A DNA stretch of 64,000 nt, taken from assembly GCA_005503085.1 (NCBI GenBank), contig SCOI01000012.1, positions 146,312-210,311 of the forward strand. Direction: 5' to 3'. Below the pieces are notes generated by a model. That model searched no databases. It had not been told where the DNA came from and worked only from the letters and a program-made list of their open reading frames with translations. The position numbers and the translations under genes were made by a program. Positions 8,733 to 19,030 of this stretch are shown one piece after another (positions within the stretch are counted from its first letter, which is position 1; each line of letters opens with the position of its first letter). This DNA comes from Burkholderiales bacterium C2. Lineage in GTDB: Bacteria > Pseudomonadota > Gammaproteobacteria > Burkholderiales > Burkholderiaceae_C.

Positions 8733-9476
8733 ATGCTGCTGATCCCTGCGATTGACCTGAAAGACGGCAAGTGTGTTCGCCTTGAACAAGGCGACATGAA
8801 TGTCTCCACCACCTTTGGCGAGGACCCCGCCGCGATGGCCCGAAGATGGGTGGACGCCGGCGCGCGCCGCCTGCATCTGGTGGACCTCAACGGGGCCTTT
8901 GCCGGCAAACCGGTCAATGAACCGGCCATCAAGGCCATCCTGCGCGAGGTCGGCAGCGAGATTCCGGTGCAGCTGGGTGGCGGCATCCGCGACCTCGACA
9001 CCATCGAGCGCTACCTCGATGACGGCCTGAGCTACATCATCATCGGCACGGCCGCGGTCAAGAACCCCGGCTTTCTGCAGGACGCGGCCACTGCGTTTGG
9101 CGGCCACATCATCGTCGGCCTCGATGCCAAGGACGGCAAGGTCGCGACCGACGGCTGGAGCAAGCTGACCGGCCACGAGGTGATTGATCTGGCCAAGAAG
9201 TTCCAGGACTACGGTATCGAGGGTGTGATCTACACCGATATCGGTCGCGACGGCATGCTGACCGGCATCAATATCGAGGCCACCGTCAAGCTGGCGCGGG
9301 CGCTGACCATCCCGGTGATCGCCTCCGGCGGCCTGTCGAATATGGCCGATATCGAGGCGCTGTGTGCGGTCGAGGACGAGGGCGTCGAGGGCGTGATCTG
9401 CGGCCGCGCCATCTACACCGGCGCGCTCGACCTGGCCGCCGCCCAGGTGCGCGCCGACGAGCTGAGCCGGGGCTGA
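8733..9476 (+). CDS. hisA: Phosphoribosylformimino-AICAR-phosphate isomerase
   Basis: HisA performs the Amadori isomerisation of ProFAR to PRFAR. The 247-residue TIM barrel starts [17 protein letters not shown], with the catalytic aspartate in IDLKDG. It has the phosphate-binding [12 protein letters not shown] and [11 protein letters not shown] motifs and ends with [10 protein letters not shown] and CGRAIYTG. The ATG at 8733 is preceded by a 74-base gap after hisH; upstream in-frame extension shows no family similarity. It lies seven bases before hisF. Confidence 0.97.
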   Translation: MLLIPAIDLKDGKCVRLEQGDMNVSTTFGEDPAAMARRWVDAGARRLHLVDLNGAFAGKPVNEPAIKAILREVGSEIPVQLGGGIRDLDTIERYLDDGLSYIIIGTAAVKNPGFLQDAATAFGGHIIVGLDAKDGKVATDGWSKLTGHEVIDLAKKFQDYGIEGVIYTDIGRDGMLTGINIEATVKLARALTIPVIASGGLSNMADIEALCAVEDEGVEGVICGRAIYTGALDLAAAQVRADELSRG

Positions 9477-9483
9477 GCGGGCG

Positions 9484-10241
9484 ATGCTGGCCAAGCGCAT
9501 CATCCCCTGCCTGGATGTGACCGGCGGTCGCGTCGTCAAGGGCATCAACTTCCTGGAACTGCGCGACGCCGGTGATCCGGTCGAGATCGCCGCCCGCTAC
9601 AACGAGCAGGGTGCCGATGAGCTGACCTTTCTGGACATCACCGCGACCAGCGATGGCCGCGACCTGATCCTGCACATCATCGAGGCCGTCGCCAGCCAGG
9701 TCTTCATCCCGCTGACGGTGGGTGGCGGCGTGCGCGAGGTGGCCGATGTGCGGCGCCTGCTGAACGCCGGGGCCGACAAGGTCAGCTTCAACTCGGCCGC
9801 GATCGCCAATCCGCAAGTCATCCGCGATGCGTCCGACAAGTACGGCGCCCAGTGCATCGTCGTCGCGATTGATGCCAAGCGTCGTGAGGATGGCCAGGGC
9901 TGGGATGTCTACAGCCACGGCGGCCGCAAGAACACCGGCCTGGATGTCGTGAGCTGGGCCAGGCAGATGGCCGAGCATGGCGCCGGCGAGATCCTCTTGA
10001 CCAGCATGGACCGCGATGGCACCAAGAGCGGCTTCGACCTGGCGCTGACCCGCGCCGTCAGCGATGCGATCAATGTGCCGGTGATCGCCTCCGGCGGTGT
10101 CGGCTCGCTGGACGATCTGGCCGATGGCGTGCAGCAAGGCGGCGCCGATGCGGTGCTGGCCGCCAGCATCTTTCACTATGGACAGCACACGGTCGGCGAG
10201 GCCAAGGCCTTGATGGCGGCGCGTGGGATTCCTGTTCGTCA

Positions 10242-10245
<4 letters not shown>
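9484..10245 (+). CDS. hisF: Imidazole glycerol phosphate synthase, cyclase subunit
   Basis: HisF joins ammonia from HisH to PRFAR, forming imidazole glycerol phosphate and AICAR. The 253-residue TIM barrel begins [12 protein letters not shown], with Asp11 as a catalytic residue. [12 protein letters not shown] and [13 protein letters not shown] carry the phosphate sites and the second catalytic aspartate. Its stop overlaps the rsmD start as ATGA, where many relatives have hisI and then hisE; those two are not present here. The his cluster therefore ends at this gene. Confidence 0.97.
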
Positions 10246-11576
<1,331 letters not shown>

Positions 11577-12119
11577 TCAGACAAGCCGCCAGAGCTCGCC
11601 GTAGCGCGGTGCAGCCGGCCAGTCGGCGGCCGATGCCGGCGGCGGCCTGCCCTCCGACACCCAGCGTCTGGCCAGCATCCAGCCGCCGTGGCTGACCACC
11701 AGCGCCGGTTTCTGCACCGACCACGCACCGGCCCTGGCCAGCAGCGCATTCAGCGCCTCGCCGCCGCCCGGCGCATAAGCACCGAAGTCCGCACACCAGG
11801 CATCGACTTCGGCCTGGCCGATGGCGTGCCAGGTCTTGCCCTCCCAGCGGCCGAAGTCCAGTTCCAGCAGGGCCGCATCGACCCGATGGGTCCAGCCCCA
11901 GCGCCGCAGCCAGGCGCCGACCTCGCGGCAGCGCCGCAGCGGCGAGCTGTGGATGCAATGCGGCAGGCGCTCGCGCCGGGCCGTGGCCTGGATGCGGCGG
12001 GCCAGGCGCTTGGCGCGGCGCCAATGCACCGGCAGATCGGTGCCGGCGCCGATGCAGCGTCCGGCGGCCCCTTCTGGCCTCGGATGGCGCCAGGCCCAGA
12101 CCTGCTGGTCTTCAGACAT
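11577..12119 (-). CDS. cobC: Histidine phosphatase family protein, probable alpha-ribazole phosphatase
   Basis: The 180-residue phosphoglycerate-mutase-like phosphatase has the catalytic RHP motif (WRHPRPEG, residues 10-17), a second basic pocket SSPLRRCREV near residue 58, DFGRWEGKTW, and the second catalytic histidine in VVSHGGWML. CobC-type enzymes remove the 5'-phosphate from alpha-ribazole phosphate or adenosylcobalamin phosphate in nucleotide-loop assembly. Overlap with cobS (8 bases) supports that assignment over a general phosphatase. This pair is separated from the main cobalamin operon by about 6 kb. Confidence 0.85.
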   Translation of the reverse strand: MSEDQQVWAWRHPRPEGAAGRCIGAGTDLPVHWRRAKRLARRIQATARRERLPHCIHSSPLRRCREVGAWLRRWGWTHRVDAALLELDFGRWEGKTWHAIGQAEVDAWCADFGAYAPGGGEALNALLARAGAWSVQKPALVVSHGGWMLARRWVSEGRPPPASAADWPAAPRYGELWRLV

Positions 12120-12900
12120 GGGCCAGCCAGGCCAGCAGCGCGGCCAGTTCCACCACCTGTTGCGTGGCGCCCAGGTTGTCGCCGGTATAGCCGCCCAGGC
12201 GCCGGTTCAGCCAGGCCTGCATGGCCCGGGTCGCGACGGCGGCCGCCAGCACGGCCAGGCCCAGCTGCGACAGCCACTGCGGCTGCTGCCAGGCGATCCC
12301 CAGGCTCAGCAGCAGCACCCAGAGCAAGGCGGTCAGCAGCGTCACGATGCTGGCCTGGGTGGCCAGCGGCTTGGCCTTGGCATGATCCGCATCGCCGGCA
12401 TAGGGCAGGGCGCGTATCAGCCAGACCGGCGCGGCCCGCGAGGCACAGTGGGCCCAGACCAGGGCCGTCATCGCCAGCAGCCAGTCCTGCTCCACGAGAG
12501 CAAGCAGCACGGCCGCCTTCAGCCCCAGCATCAGGATCAGCCCCAGCGCGCCATAGCTGCCGATGCGCGAGTCCTTCATGATCAGCAAGGCCTTGTCACG
12601 GCTGACCGCGCCCCCCAGGCCGTCGCAGGTATCGGCCCAGCCGTCCTCATGGAAGCCGCCGGTCAGCCAGACGCCGGCTGCCATCGCCAGGCCTACTGCC
12701 ACGCCGGCCGGCCACAGCCATAGCGCGGCCCACAGCACCAGCGCGCTGAAGGTCCCGACCAAGAGGCCCACCAGCGGGAAATGGCGCGCGCAATGCTGCA
12801 GCCACAGCGGCTCAAAACCCACCCAGCGCGGAATCGGCACTCGGGTGAAGAATTGCAGGGCAATGAAGAACAGACGGAGTTCGTGGAGGACGAGGCGCAT
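12112..12900 (-). CDS. cobS: Adenosylcobinamide-GDP ribazoletransferase
   Basis: CobS joins alpha-ribazole (or its phosphate) to adenosylcobinamide-GDP, the final step of cobalamin synthesis, at the inner membrane. The 262-residue polytopic protein has FFTRVPIPRWVGF near residue 17 and the conserved motif GGFHEDGWADTCDGLGG (about residues 81-97), whose acidic residues bind metal. Several hydrophobic helices follow. It overlaps the cobC-like phosphatase. The 154 bases upstream show no cobalamin riboswitch, unlike the btuB operon. Confidence 0.95.
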   Translation of the reverse strand: MRLVLHELRLFFIALQFFTRVPIPRWVGFEPLWLQHCARHFPLVGLLVGTFSALVLWAALWLWPAGVAVGLAMAAGVWLTGGFHEDGWADTCDGLGGAVSRDKALLIMKDSRIGSYGALGLILMLGLKAAVLLALVEQDWLLAMTALVWAHCASRAAPVWLIRALPYAGDADHAKAKPLATQASIVTLLTALLWVLLLSLGIAWQQPQWLSQLGLAVLAAAVATRAMQAWLNRRLGGYTGDNLGATQQVVELAALLAWLAHV

Positions 12901-13054
12901 GCGCGGGCGAGAGCGGGGGGCCGGCCGATTATCGTCGGAGCACCTGGCGAGCCGCAGCGGCTTCGTTTCTCGGGATTGATGCCGGTCGGGCTCTTGGATA
13001 AGGTGCGGCCGTGATCAAGCCCTGTCCATCTGCATCCTGATGCCGGAGAACCCT

Positions 13055-13768
13055 ATGAAGCCGCCCATTCTCAAATCAAGCCTCCGCCTGGCCGCCGCCG
13101 CCGCGCTCGCTGTAGCGCAGGCCGCCAGCTGGGCCGCCGACGGCTTTGTGACGACCAACGAGGCCAAGCTGGATGCGATCTTCTCGCAGGCAGGTTTTGC
13201 CGCTGCCGACAGGATAGACATTCGTTTCAACAGCCAGACAAGCGTCATCGATGCCAGCCTGACCTCGATCGACAGCTTTGCCGATTGGAACAAGATGGCC
13301 GGGCTGGCGGTCAACCTTGATGCGCCCGTCGTCAATATGTTCTTTGTCGACAAGGTGCGCTGGTGCGGCGATCCGGGCAGCAATATCGTTGGCTGCGCGG
13401 ACACGCCCGGCAACCTGATGGCGCTCGACTCCAGCTGGGCGGCCCATGCGAGCCTCGGCGGCAATCTGCTCGCTCATGAACTGGCCCACAACCTGGGGCT
13501 GGGTCATGTGCTGCCGAACAATGGCAGCAATCTGATGAACCCGACGCTGTCGGCCAGCTTCGCGCTGACCGCCGCCCAGATCACCACCATCCTGGGCAGC
13601 GCCCTGGTGCAAAGCGATGCGCAGGGCAAGTTCATCACGATCCAGCCGATCGCCGTGCTGGCTACCGCGCCGGTGCCCGAGCCCGCCAGCTGGGCCATGC
13701 TGCTGCTGGGCGGTGTGCTGCTGGTCGGCGTGGCACGCGGGCGCCGCAGCGATCCAGGCCAGGCCTGA
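13055..13768 (+). CDS. PEP-CTERM-anchored zinc metalloprotease
   Basis: A 237-residue exported protein. It has a signal peptide (about residues 1-28), the zinc motif HELAHNLGLGH (about 141-151, the HExxHxxGxxH pattern of metzincin-like proteases), a downstream NLMNPT turn, and a C-terminal VPEPASWAM sorting signal followed by a hydrophobic helix and a basic tail. PEP-CTERM proteins are processed by an exosortase, which is not in the window. The start chosen is ATG 13055, with GGAGA seven bases upstream; ATG 13040 would add five residues. It overlaps the next gene by one base. Confidence 0.88.
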   Translation: MKPPILKSSLRLAAAAALAVAQAASWAADGFVTTNEAKLDAIFSQAGFAAADRIDIRFNSQTSVIDASLTSIDSFADWNKMAGLAVNLDAPVVNMFFVDKVRWCGDPGSNIVGCADTPGNLMALDSSWAAHASLGGNLLAHELAHNLGLGHVLPNNGSNLMNPTLSASFALTAAQITTILGSALVQSDAQGKFITIQPIAVLATAPVPEPASWAMLLLGGVLLVGVARGRRSDPGQA

Positions 13769-14226
13769 TGTGGCTGGCCCGCTGGCTGAGCTGGCTGTCG
13801 CTGCTGTGGGGCGTCATCCTGGCCGCCGCTGAGCCGCTGCCGCGCCGCGATCTGGGCGGTTTCTCGCTGCAGCTGCCGGCGACCGTGGTGCAGCAGGCTG
13901 GCGGCATCGACTCGAAAGCGGGCCGGCTGCATGGCGATGGTTTGCTGATCGACTACGACCTCGGCCTGTACAGCGATCCCCTGCTGAACCGCGACGGCGT
14001 CAGCGGCTACGAGGAGAAGCCGGTGCTGGTGGATGGCCGGCCGGCACGGCTGGTGCGCTGGCGGCAGCCGGACTCGACGCGCTATTTCATCGGCCTGCAC
14101 CTGCCGGAGCTGCGCGTGACGCCGATGGGTCCGATCCGGCTGACCCTGCTGGCTCAGACCAGCGAGGCGAGCCGGCTTGACGAGATCCAGACCTTGCTGC
14201 TGAGCCTGCGCCTGACGAAGCACTGA
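13768..14226 (+). CDS. Exported hypothetical protein
   Basis: The 152-residue protein begins with a hydrophobic segment (residues 2-20) ending AAAEP, which looks like a signal peptide or anchor. The rest is mixed beta-like sequence without cysteines or recognisable motifs. Its ATG overlaps the stop of the PEP-CTERM metalloprotease (TGATG), so the two are cotranscribed and may act together outside the inner membrane. I do not recognise the family. The frame, codon use and coupling make it a convincing gene. Confidence 0.75.
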   Translation: MWLARWLSWLSLLWGVILAAAEPLPRRDLGGFSLQLPATVVQQAGGIDSKAGRLHGDGLLIDYDLGLYSDPLLNRDGVSGYEEKPVLVDGRPARLVRWRQPDSTRYFIGLHLPELRVTPMGPIRLTLLAQTSEASRLDEIQTLLLSLRLTKH

Positions 14227-14302
14227 TATCCCGCCATCGCGGCTGCAGGGAGAATGCGCAGGCTGATCCGGCGTGATCGGCTTGACGTTCGAAAGGGAAG
14301 AG

Positions 14303-16060
14303 ATGGCGGCAGAGGGAAGTGCAGGGGACCTGATCAAGGTCGTGACACTGCTGGGTGCGGCGGTGGTGGCGGTGCCGCTGTTCAAGCGATTGGGTCTGGG
14401 CTCGGTGCTGGGCTATCTGGCGGCCGGCCTGGTCATCGGGCCCTTCGGCCTGGGCCTGTTCAGCGATGCGCAGACGATTCTGCACATCGCCGAGCTGGGC
14501 GTCGTGATGTTTCTGTTCGTCATCGGCCTGGAGATGCGACCCTCGCATCTGTGGGCCTTGCGCCGCGCCATCTTCGGCCTGGGCAGCCTGCAGGTGGTGG
14601 TCTGCGGCGCCTTGCTGACCGGGGTCGGCCTGGCCTTTGGTTTCCCGCTGGACGTGTCCTTCGTCAGCGCGATGGGCTTTGTGCTGACCTCGACCGCCAT
14701 CGTGATGCAGCTGCTCGGCGAGCGCGGTGACAGCGCCGCGCCGCGCGGGCAGAAGATCGTCGCCATCCTGCTGTTCGAGGACCTGCTGATCGTGCCCCTG
14801 TTGGCCCTGGTGGCCTTTATCGCGCCGACCTCGGCCGCTGCGCCGGCGGCGGCCGGCTCGCGCTGGGGCGCGGTGCTGCTGGGCCTGGGGGCGCTGGCGG
14901 CCCTGGTGGCCGTCGGCCTGTGGCTGCTGAACCCGCTGTTCCGGGTGCTGGCGCGCGCCAAGGCGCGCGAGGTGATGACGGCCGCGGCCCTGCTGGTGGT
15001 GCTGGGCGCGGCCCTGCTGATGCAGCTCGGCGGCTTGTCGATGGCGCTGGGCGCCTTCCTGGCCGGGGTGCTGTTGTCGGAGTCGAGCTTTCGCCATCAG
15101 CTGGAGGCCGATATCGAGCCCTTCCGCGGACTGCTGCTGGGACTGTTCTTCATCGGAGTCGGCATGGCGCTGGACCTGGCGGCGGTGGCTCAGAACTGGC
15201 AGCTGATCATCGCCGGCGTGCTGGCGATGATGGTGGTCAAGACCTTGTGCATCTATGCGGTGGCGCGCCTGGCGCGGGCCTCGCACGCCGATGCGATCGA
15301 CCGCGCGGTGCTGATGGCCCAGGGCGGCGAGTTCGCCTTCGTGCTCTATGCGGCGGCGCTGGCGGCCGGCGTCATCGATGCCGAGGTCAATGCGAACATG
15401 ACGGCCATCGTCGTACTGTCGATGGCGCTGACCCCGCTGACCGTGCTGGCGCTGCGCCGCCTGACGCCCAAGATCAAACCCTCGATGGAGGGCATAGAGC
15501 GGCCCGAGAACCTGGCCGCCAGCGTGCTGATCATCGGCTTCGGCCGTTTCGGCCAGGTGGCCAGCCAGGCGGTGCTGGCGCGCGGTGCACAGATCACCAT
15601 CATCGACAACGACACCGAGGTGATACGCGACGCCGCCGAGTTCGGCTTCAAGGTTTATTACGGCGACGGCGACCGCGCCGACGTGCTGCATGCGGCCGGC
15701 GCCCACCATGCGCGCGTGATCCTGGTCTGCATCAACGACAAGGCGGCGGTCAGCCGCATCGTCGAGCAGGCGCGCATGAGCTGCGCCCAGGCCAAGCTGC
15801 TGGTGCGGGCCTATGACCGCGAGCATGCGCACGAGCTGCTGAAGGCCGATGTCGACTACCAGATCCGCGAGACCTTCGAGTCGGCCATGGCCTTGGGCCG
15901 CGAGGCGGCGCTGGCCACCGGCGCAACGCCGGACGAGGCCGACGAGGTGATGAGCGAGGTGCGCCGGCGTGATACCGAGCGCTTCGAGCTGGAGGCGGTC
16001 GGCGGCATCTTCGCCGGCCGGGCGATGATTCTGGGCAATGTGCCGGCCAAGGACGCCTGA
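14303..16060 (+). CDS. Monovalent cation:proton antiporter-2 family (Kef/YbaL-like)
   Basis: The 585-residue protein has an N-terminal CPA2 antiporter domain with about twelve transmembrane helices (residues 10-385) and a C-terminal RCK/TrkA-N domain that begins with the nucleotide-binding motif IIGFGRFGQV. Helix motifs GYLAAGLVIGPFGL and QGGEFAFVLYA match Kef-type potassium efflux systems. The start chosen is ATG 14303, with a purine-rich GGGAAGAG just upstream; GTG 14273 would add ten residues. It converges with the histidine kinase gene. No KefF/KefG ancillary gene is adjacent, so glutathione gating is uncertain. Confidence 0.9.
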   Translation: MAAEGSAGDLIKVVTLLGAAVVAVPLFKRLGLGSVLGYLAAGLVIGPFGLGLFSDAQTILHIAELGVVMFLFVIGLEMRPSHLWALRRAIFGLGSLQVVVCGALLTGVGLAFGFPLDVSFVSAMGFVLTSTAIVMQLLGERGDSAAPRGQKIVAILLFEDLLIVPLLALVAFIAPTSAAAPAAAGSRWGAVLLGLGALAALVAVGLWLLNPLFRVLARAKAREVMTAAALLVVLGAALLMQLGGLSMALGAFLAGVLLSESSFRHQLEADIEPFRGLLLGLFFIGVGMALDLAAVAQNWQLIIAGVLAMMVVKTLCIYAVARLARASHADAIDRAVLMAQGGEFAFVLYAAALAAGVIDAEVNANMTAIVVLSMALTPLTVLALRRLTPKIKPSMEGIERPENLAASVLIIGFGRFGQVASQAVLARGAQITIIDNDTEVIRDAAEFGFKVYYGDGDRADVLHAAGAHHARVILVCINDKAAVSRIVEQARMSCAQAKLLVRAYDREHAHELLKADVDYQIRETFESAMALGREAALATGATPDEADEVMSEVRRRDTERFELEAVGGIFAGRAMILGNVPAKDA

Positions 16061-16068
16061 GGCCGCGC

Positions 16069-17403
16069 TCAGACGCTGTTGCGCGGCAGCCTGATCACAA
16101 AGCCCAGGCCCGCGCCGGGTTCCGTATCCAGCTGCACCGAGCCGCCCAGGCGCTGGCTGAGGGTCTGCACGATGTGCAGGCCCAGGCCCGAGCCGCCGTC
16201 GCCGCGCTTGGTGCTGAAGAAGGGCTCGAACAGGCGTGGCCGTATCTCGTCGGGCACGCCGTTGCCGTTGTCGCGCAGGCGCAGCTCGACATCGTCCTTG
16301 CCCGCCTCGCGCAGCCGTATCGCGATGCGGCGCTCGGACCGGCCCTCGAAGGCATGGGTGATCGCATTGAGCAGCAGGTTGGAGATGATTTGCGACAGTA
16401 TGCCGCCCGCCATGCGCACCGGCAGCCGCTCCGGCGCGTCCAGCAGCACCTCGACCTCGGCCTTGCGCAGCACGGGCTGATGGGTGCGGATGATGGCGCG
16501 CAGATAGTCGACCAGGTCCATTGGCAGGGCCAGCTCGCTGCTCTGGTCCACCGCCAGGGTCTTGAAATTGCCCACCAGCGTGGCGGCCCGGGCCAGATTG
16601 CTGCACACCAGGCCCGCCGCGCTCTCGATGCGCCGTGCCAGGCCCTGCAGCTCGCTGCGGCTGACCTTGTCGCCCGCCAGCATGGCCAGCATCTCGCGCG
16701 CGAACTCCTCCATGCCCGAGGCCGCCGTCACCGCGATGCCGATCGGCGTATTGACCTCGTGCGCGACCCCGGCCACCAGGCCGCCCAGCGCGGCCAGCTT
16801 CTCGCGCTCCACCAGCGTGGCCGTGGCATGGCGCAGCTCCTCGGTGCGCGCCAGCACCAGGCCCTCCAGCTCGGCTTCGCGGTCCTGGTGCTGCAGCTCG
16901 GCGGCGCCGCGGGCCGCAAAGATCGACAGCAGGGACAGGGCCAGCAGATGCTTGTCGGCATCGATCTCGCGTTTGTCCAGCGCCACCAGAATGCCCAGGC
17001 TGGCGCCCGTGGTGCCCACCATGGGCATGCCCACATAGCTTTGGGCCCCCATCTCGCCGAGCAGATGGTCGTCCGGATAGGCCTGCTGCACACCGCAGGG
17101 GTAGAAGCACATGCTCTGGTCGGCGACATTGCTGCAGGGCGTGCCCTTCAGCGAGTAGCTCATATTCGGCAGCCAGTCGGCACCACCCCAGACCGCCAGG
17201 GTCTGCACACCCTCGCCATCCTCGAACGGGATCAGCCGGCCGGCGATCACATAGGCCACATCCAGCGCGGCGGCCAGATCCTTGACCAGCACCCGGAAGA
17301 AGGCCTCGCCCTGCACGCGCGAGGTCGACAAGGTGATCGAGCGCAGCGCGGCCTCGGCCAGTCGGCGCTTCTCGGCTTCGCTGAAGCGTGGCGTCTCAGG
17401 CAT
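16069..17403 (-). CDS. GAF-domain sensor histidine kinase
   Basis: The 444-residue kinase has no transmembrane segment, so it senses a cytoplasmic signal. A GAF domain spans about residues 15-170. It is followed by a coiled coil and the H-box VAGVAHEVNTPIG with His215. The ATPase domain has the N-box NLLLNAITHAF, the G1 box DNGNGVPDE, the F-box FEPFFSTKRGDGG and G2 GSGLGLHIV. It overlaps the response regulator gene upstream by eight bases, so the two form a cognate pair. The GAF domain contains several cysteines (about residues 90, 99 and 103) that could sense redox state or bind a ligand; this is inference. Confidence 0.93.
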   Translation of the reverse strand: MPETPRFSEAEKRRLAEAALRSITLSTSRVQGEAFFRVLVKDLAAALDVAYVIAGRLIPFEDGEGVQTLAVWGGADWLPNMSYSLKGTPCSNVADQSMCFYPCGVQQAYPDDHLLGEMGAQSYVGMPMVGTTGASLGILVALDKREIDADKHLLALSLLSIFAARGAAELQHQDREAELEGLVLARTEELRHATATLVEREKLAALGGLVAGVAHEVNTPIGIAVTAASGMEEFAREMLAMLAGDKVSRSELQGLARRIESAAGLVCSNLARAATLVGNFKTLAVDQSSELALPMDLVDYLRAIIRTHQPVLRKAEVEVLLDAPERLPVRMAGGILSQIISNLLLNAITHAFEGRSERRIAIRLREAGKDDVELRLRDNGNGVPDEIRPRLFEPFFSTKRGDGGSGLGLHIVQTLSQRLGGSVQLDTEPGAGLGFVIRLPRNSV

Positions 17404-18946
17404 CGGGGTAGCGCTCGTAGATGCTGCGCAGCTCGGGCAGGCGCTCCAGCAGCAGGCTCACCAGCTTGGGGTCGAACTGGCGGCCGGACTCGGCGCGCAG
17501 ATAGTCGATGGCCTGCTCGAAAGGCCAGCGCTGCTTGTAGCAGCGGGTGCTGACCAGCGCGTCCATCACATCGGCCAGCGCGACGATGCGGCCGACGATA
17601 TGGATCTGCTCGCCGGCCAGGCCGCGCGGATAGCCCTGGCCGTCCCAGCGCTCATGGTGCTCGTGGGCGATGGTCGCGCCCAGCTGCAGGATGCGCTTGT
17701 CGCTCTTGCTGAGCAGCTCGTAGCCGATGCGGGCATGGGTCTTCATGACCTCCCATTCCTCCTCGTCGAGCTTGCCCGGCTTGTTCAGCACCCGGTCCGG
17801 GATGCCGATCTTGCCGACATCGTGCAGCGGCGCGGCCTGGCGCAGAAACTCCACATCCGAAGCCGCCAGGCCCACCGCATCGCCCAGCAGCGCCGACAGC
17901 TCGGCGACACGGCGCACATGCGAGCCGGTTTCCTTGGAGCGCTTCTCGACCGCTTCGCCGAGAATGAAGACGGTGGAGCGCTGGGTTTCCTGGATCTCCT
18001 CGCGCAGCAGCAGGGTCTCGTAGGTGATCGCGACATTGGCGCAGAAGATTTCCAGCAGCTCGCGAGCCGTCTCGTCGACCGGCTCGGAAAACACCATATA
18101 GAGCAGGCTCTCGTTGCCGGTGCTGCTGCGGTAGTAGCCGACGAAGTGATAGTCGTCGAAATGGCTTTGCTGCGAACTCAGCGCCCGGTTCAGCGCGTCA
18201 CGCACCTCGGTGGGCAGGGCGTCCAGTTCCTCCTCGACCAGCAGGCGTGAATACTCGGCGGTGGCCGCCAGCACCTTGAGCCTGCCCTCGACATGCGAGG
18301 CCGCATAGGCCGACACCCGGCTGGCGCTGAAGCCCTGGGCGTCCAGGCCCAGCAGATGCGAGACCTGCTCCAGCACCGCCGAGGCGAAGCGGCGCAGGTT
18401 CTGCGAGTCATAGACCTTGGTGATCGCATCGATGGAGCGGCGCAGCGCCTGGCGCGAGGCCTCGATGATCATGATGTCGCGATAGCTGCGCAGCGCCGAG
18501 TAGAAGACCGTGATCAGCTTGCGCTTGGTCAGCTCGGTCTTTTCCTTGTAATCATTGATGTCATAAGTCTTGATGACATGCTCTTCGGGCGCCTGGCCCG
18601 GCTGGCCGGTGCGCAGCACGATGCGCACATGGTGGTTCTGCTGCACCTCGCGGATATGGCGGGCCAGATCCAGCCCGGCATGCTCGCTCTCCATCACGAC
18701 GTCCAGCAGTATCAGTGCGATGTCCTGGCGATGCGCCAGCAGCTCGCGCGCCTCGACGCCGCTATAGGCATCGAGGAACTGCAGGCGCCGGCCGGCAAAC
18801 TCGAAGTCGGCCATCACCAGCTGGGTGACCTCGTGGACGGCCGGGTCGTCGTCGACGATCATCACGATCCAGGGCTCCAGCGTCTTGCTGGCCCGGCCCG
18901 TCGGCTGCAGCGGTGGTGATTCGTCCGCGAACACCAAATCCGTCAT
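17396..18946 (-). CDS. Response regulator with DUF3369 and HD-GYP domains
   Basis: The 516-residue protein has a receiver domain (residues 25-145) with acidic VDDDP and phosphorylated Asp82 in LLDVVME. A DUF3369 sensor-like domain follows at about 165-335, and an HD-GYP phosphodiesterase at about 340-505. HD-GYP motifs are intact: HDVGKIGIPD, HHERWDGQGYPRGL and ALADVMDAL. It should hydrolyse cyclic di-GMP when controlled by the partner kinase. It begins 84 bases after the end of cobT on the same strand and probably has its own promoter there. Confidence 0.94.
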   Translation of the reverse strand: MTDLVFADESPPLQPTGRASKTLEPWIVMIVDDDPAVHEVTQLVMADFEFAGRRLQFLDAYSGVEARELLAHRQDIALILLDVVMESEHAGLDLARHIREVQQNHHVRIVLRTGQPGQAPEEHVIKTYDINDYKEKTELTKRKLITVFYSALRSYRDIMIIEASRQALRRSIDAITKVYDSQNLRRFASAVLEQVSHLLGLDAQGFSASRVSAYAASHVEGRLKVLAATAEYSRLLVEEELDALPTEVRDALNRALSSQQSHFDDYHFVGYYRSSTGNESLLYMVFSEPVDETARELLEIFCANVAITYETLLLREEIQETQRSTVFILGEAVEKRSKETGSHVRRVAELSALLGDAVGLAASDVEFLRQAAPLHDVGKIGIPDRVLNKPGKLDEEEWEVMKTHARIGYELLSKSDKRILQLGATIAHEHHERWDGQGYPRGLAGEQIHIVGRIVALADVMDALVSTRCYKQRWPFEQAIDYLRAESGRQFDPKLVSLLLERLPELRSIYERYPDA

Positions 18947-19030
18947 GGCGACCCTCCATCTCAGGTCGGACCATTATTAGTTTTGTCGCCAGCCGGCTGT
19001 CCAGCTAAAAAGACAGAACAATCACCGGCT

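Noticed and set aside
12901..13054. Possible second cobalamin riboswitch upstream of cobS
   Set aside because: The core CCCGC...ACGGTAA and the closing stem motifs are not present in the gap.
14087..17110. Long minus-strand frame covering the antiporter and part of the histidine kinase
   Set aside because: It crosses two well-supported genes in other frames and has no domain of its own.
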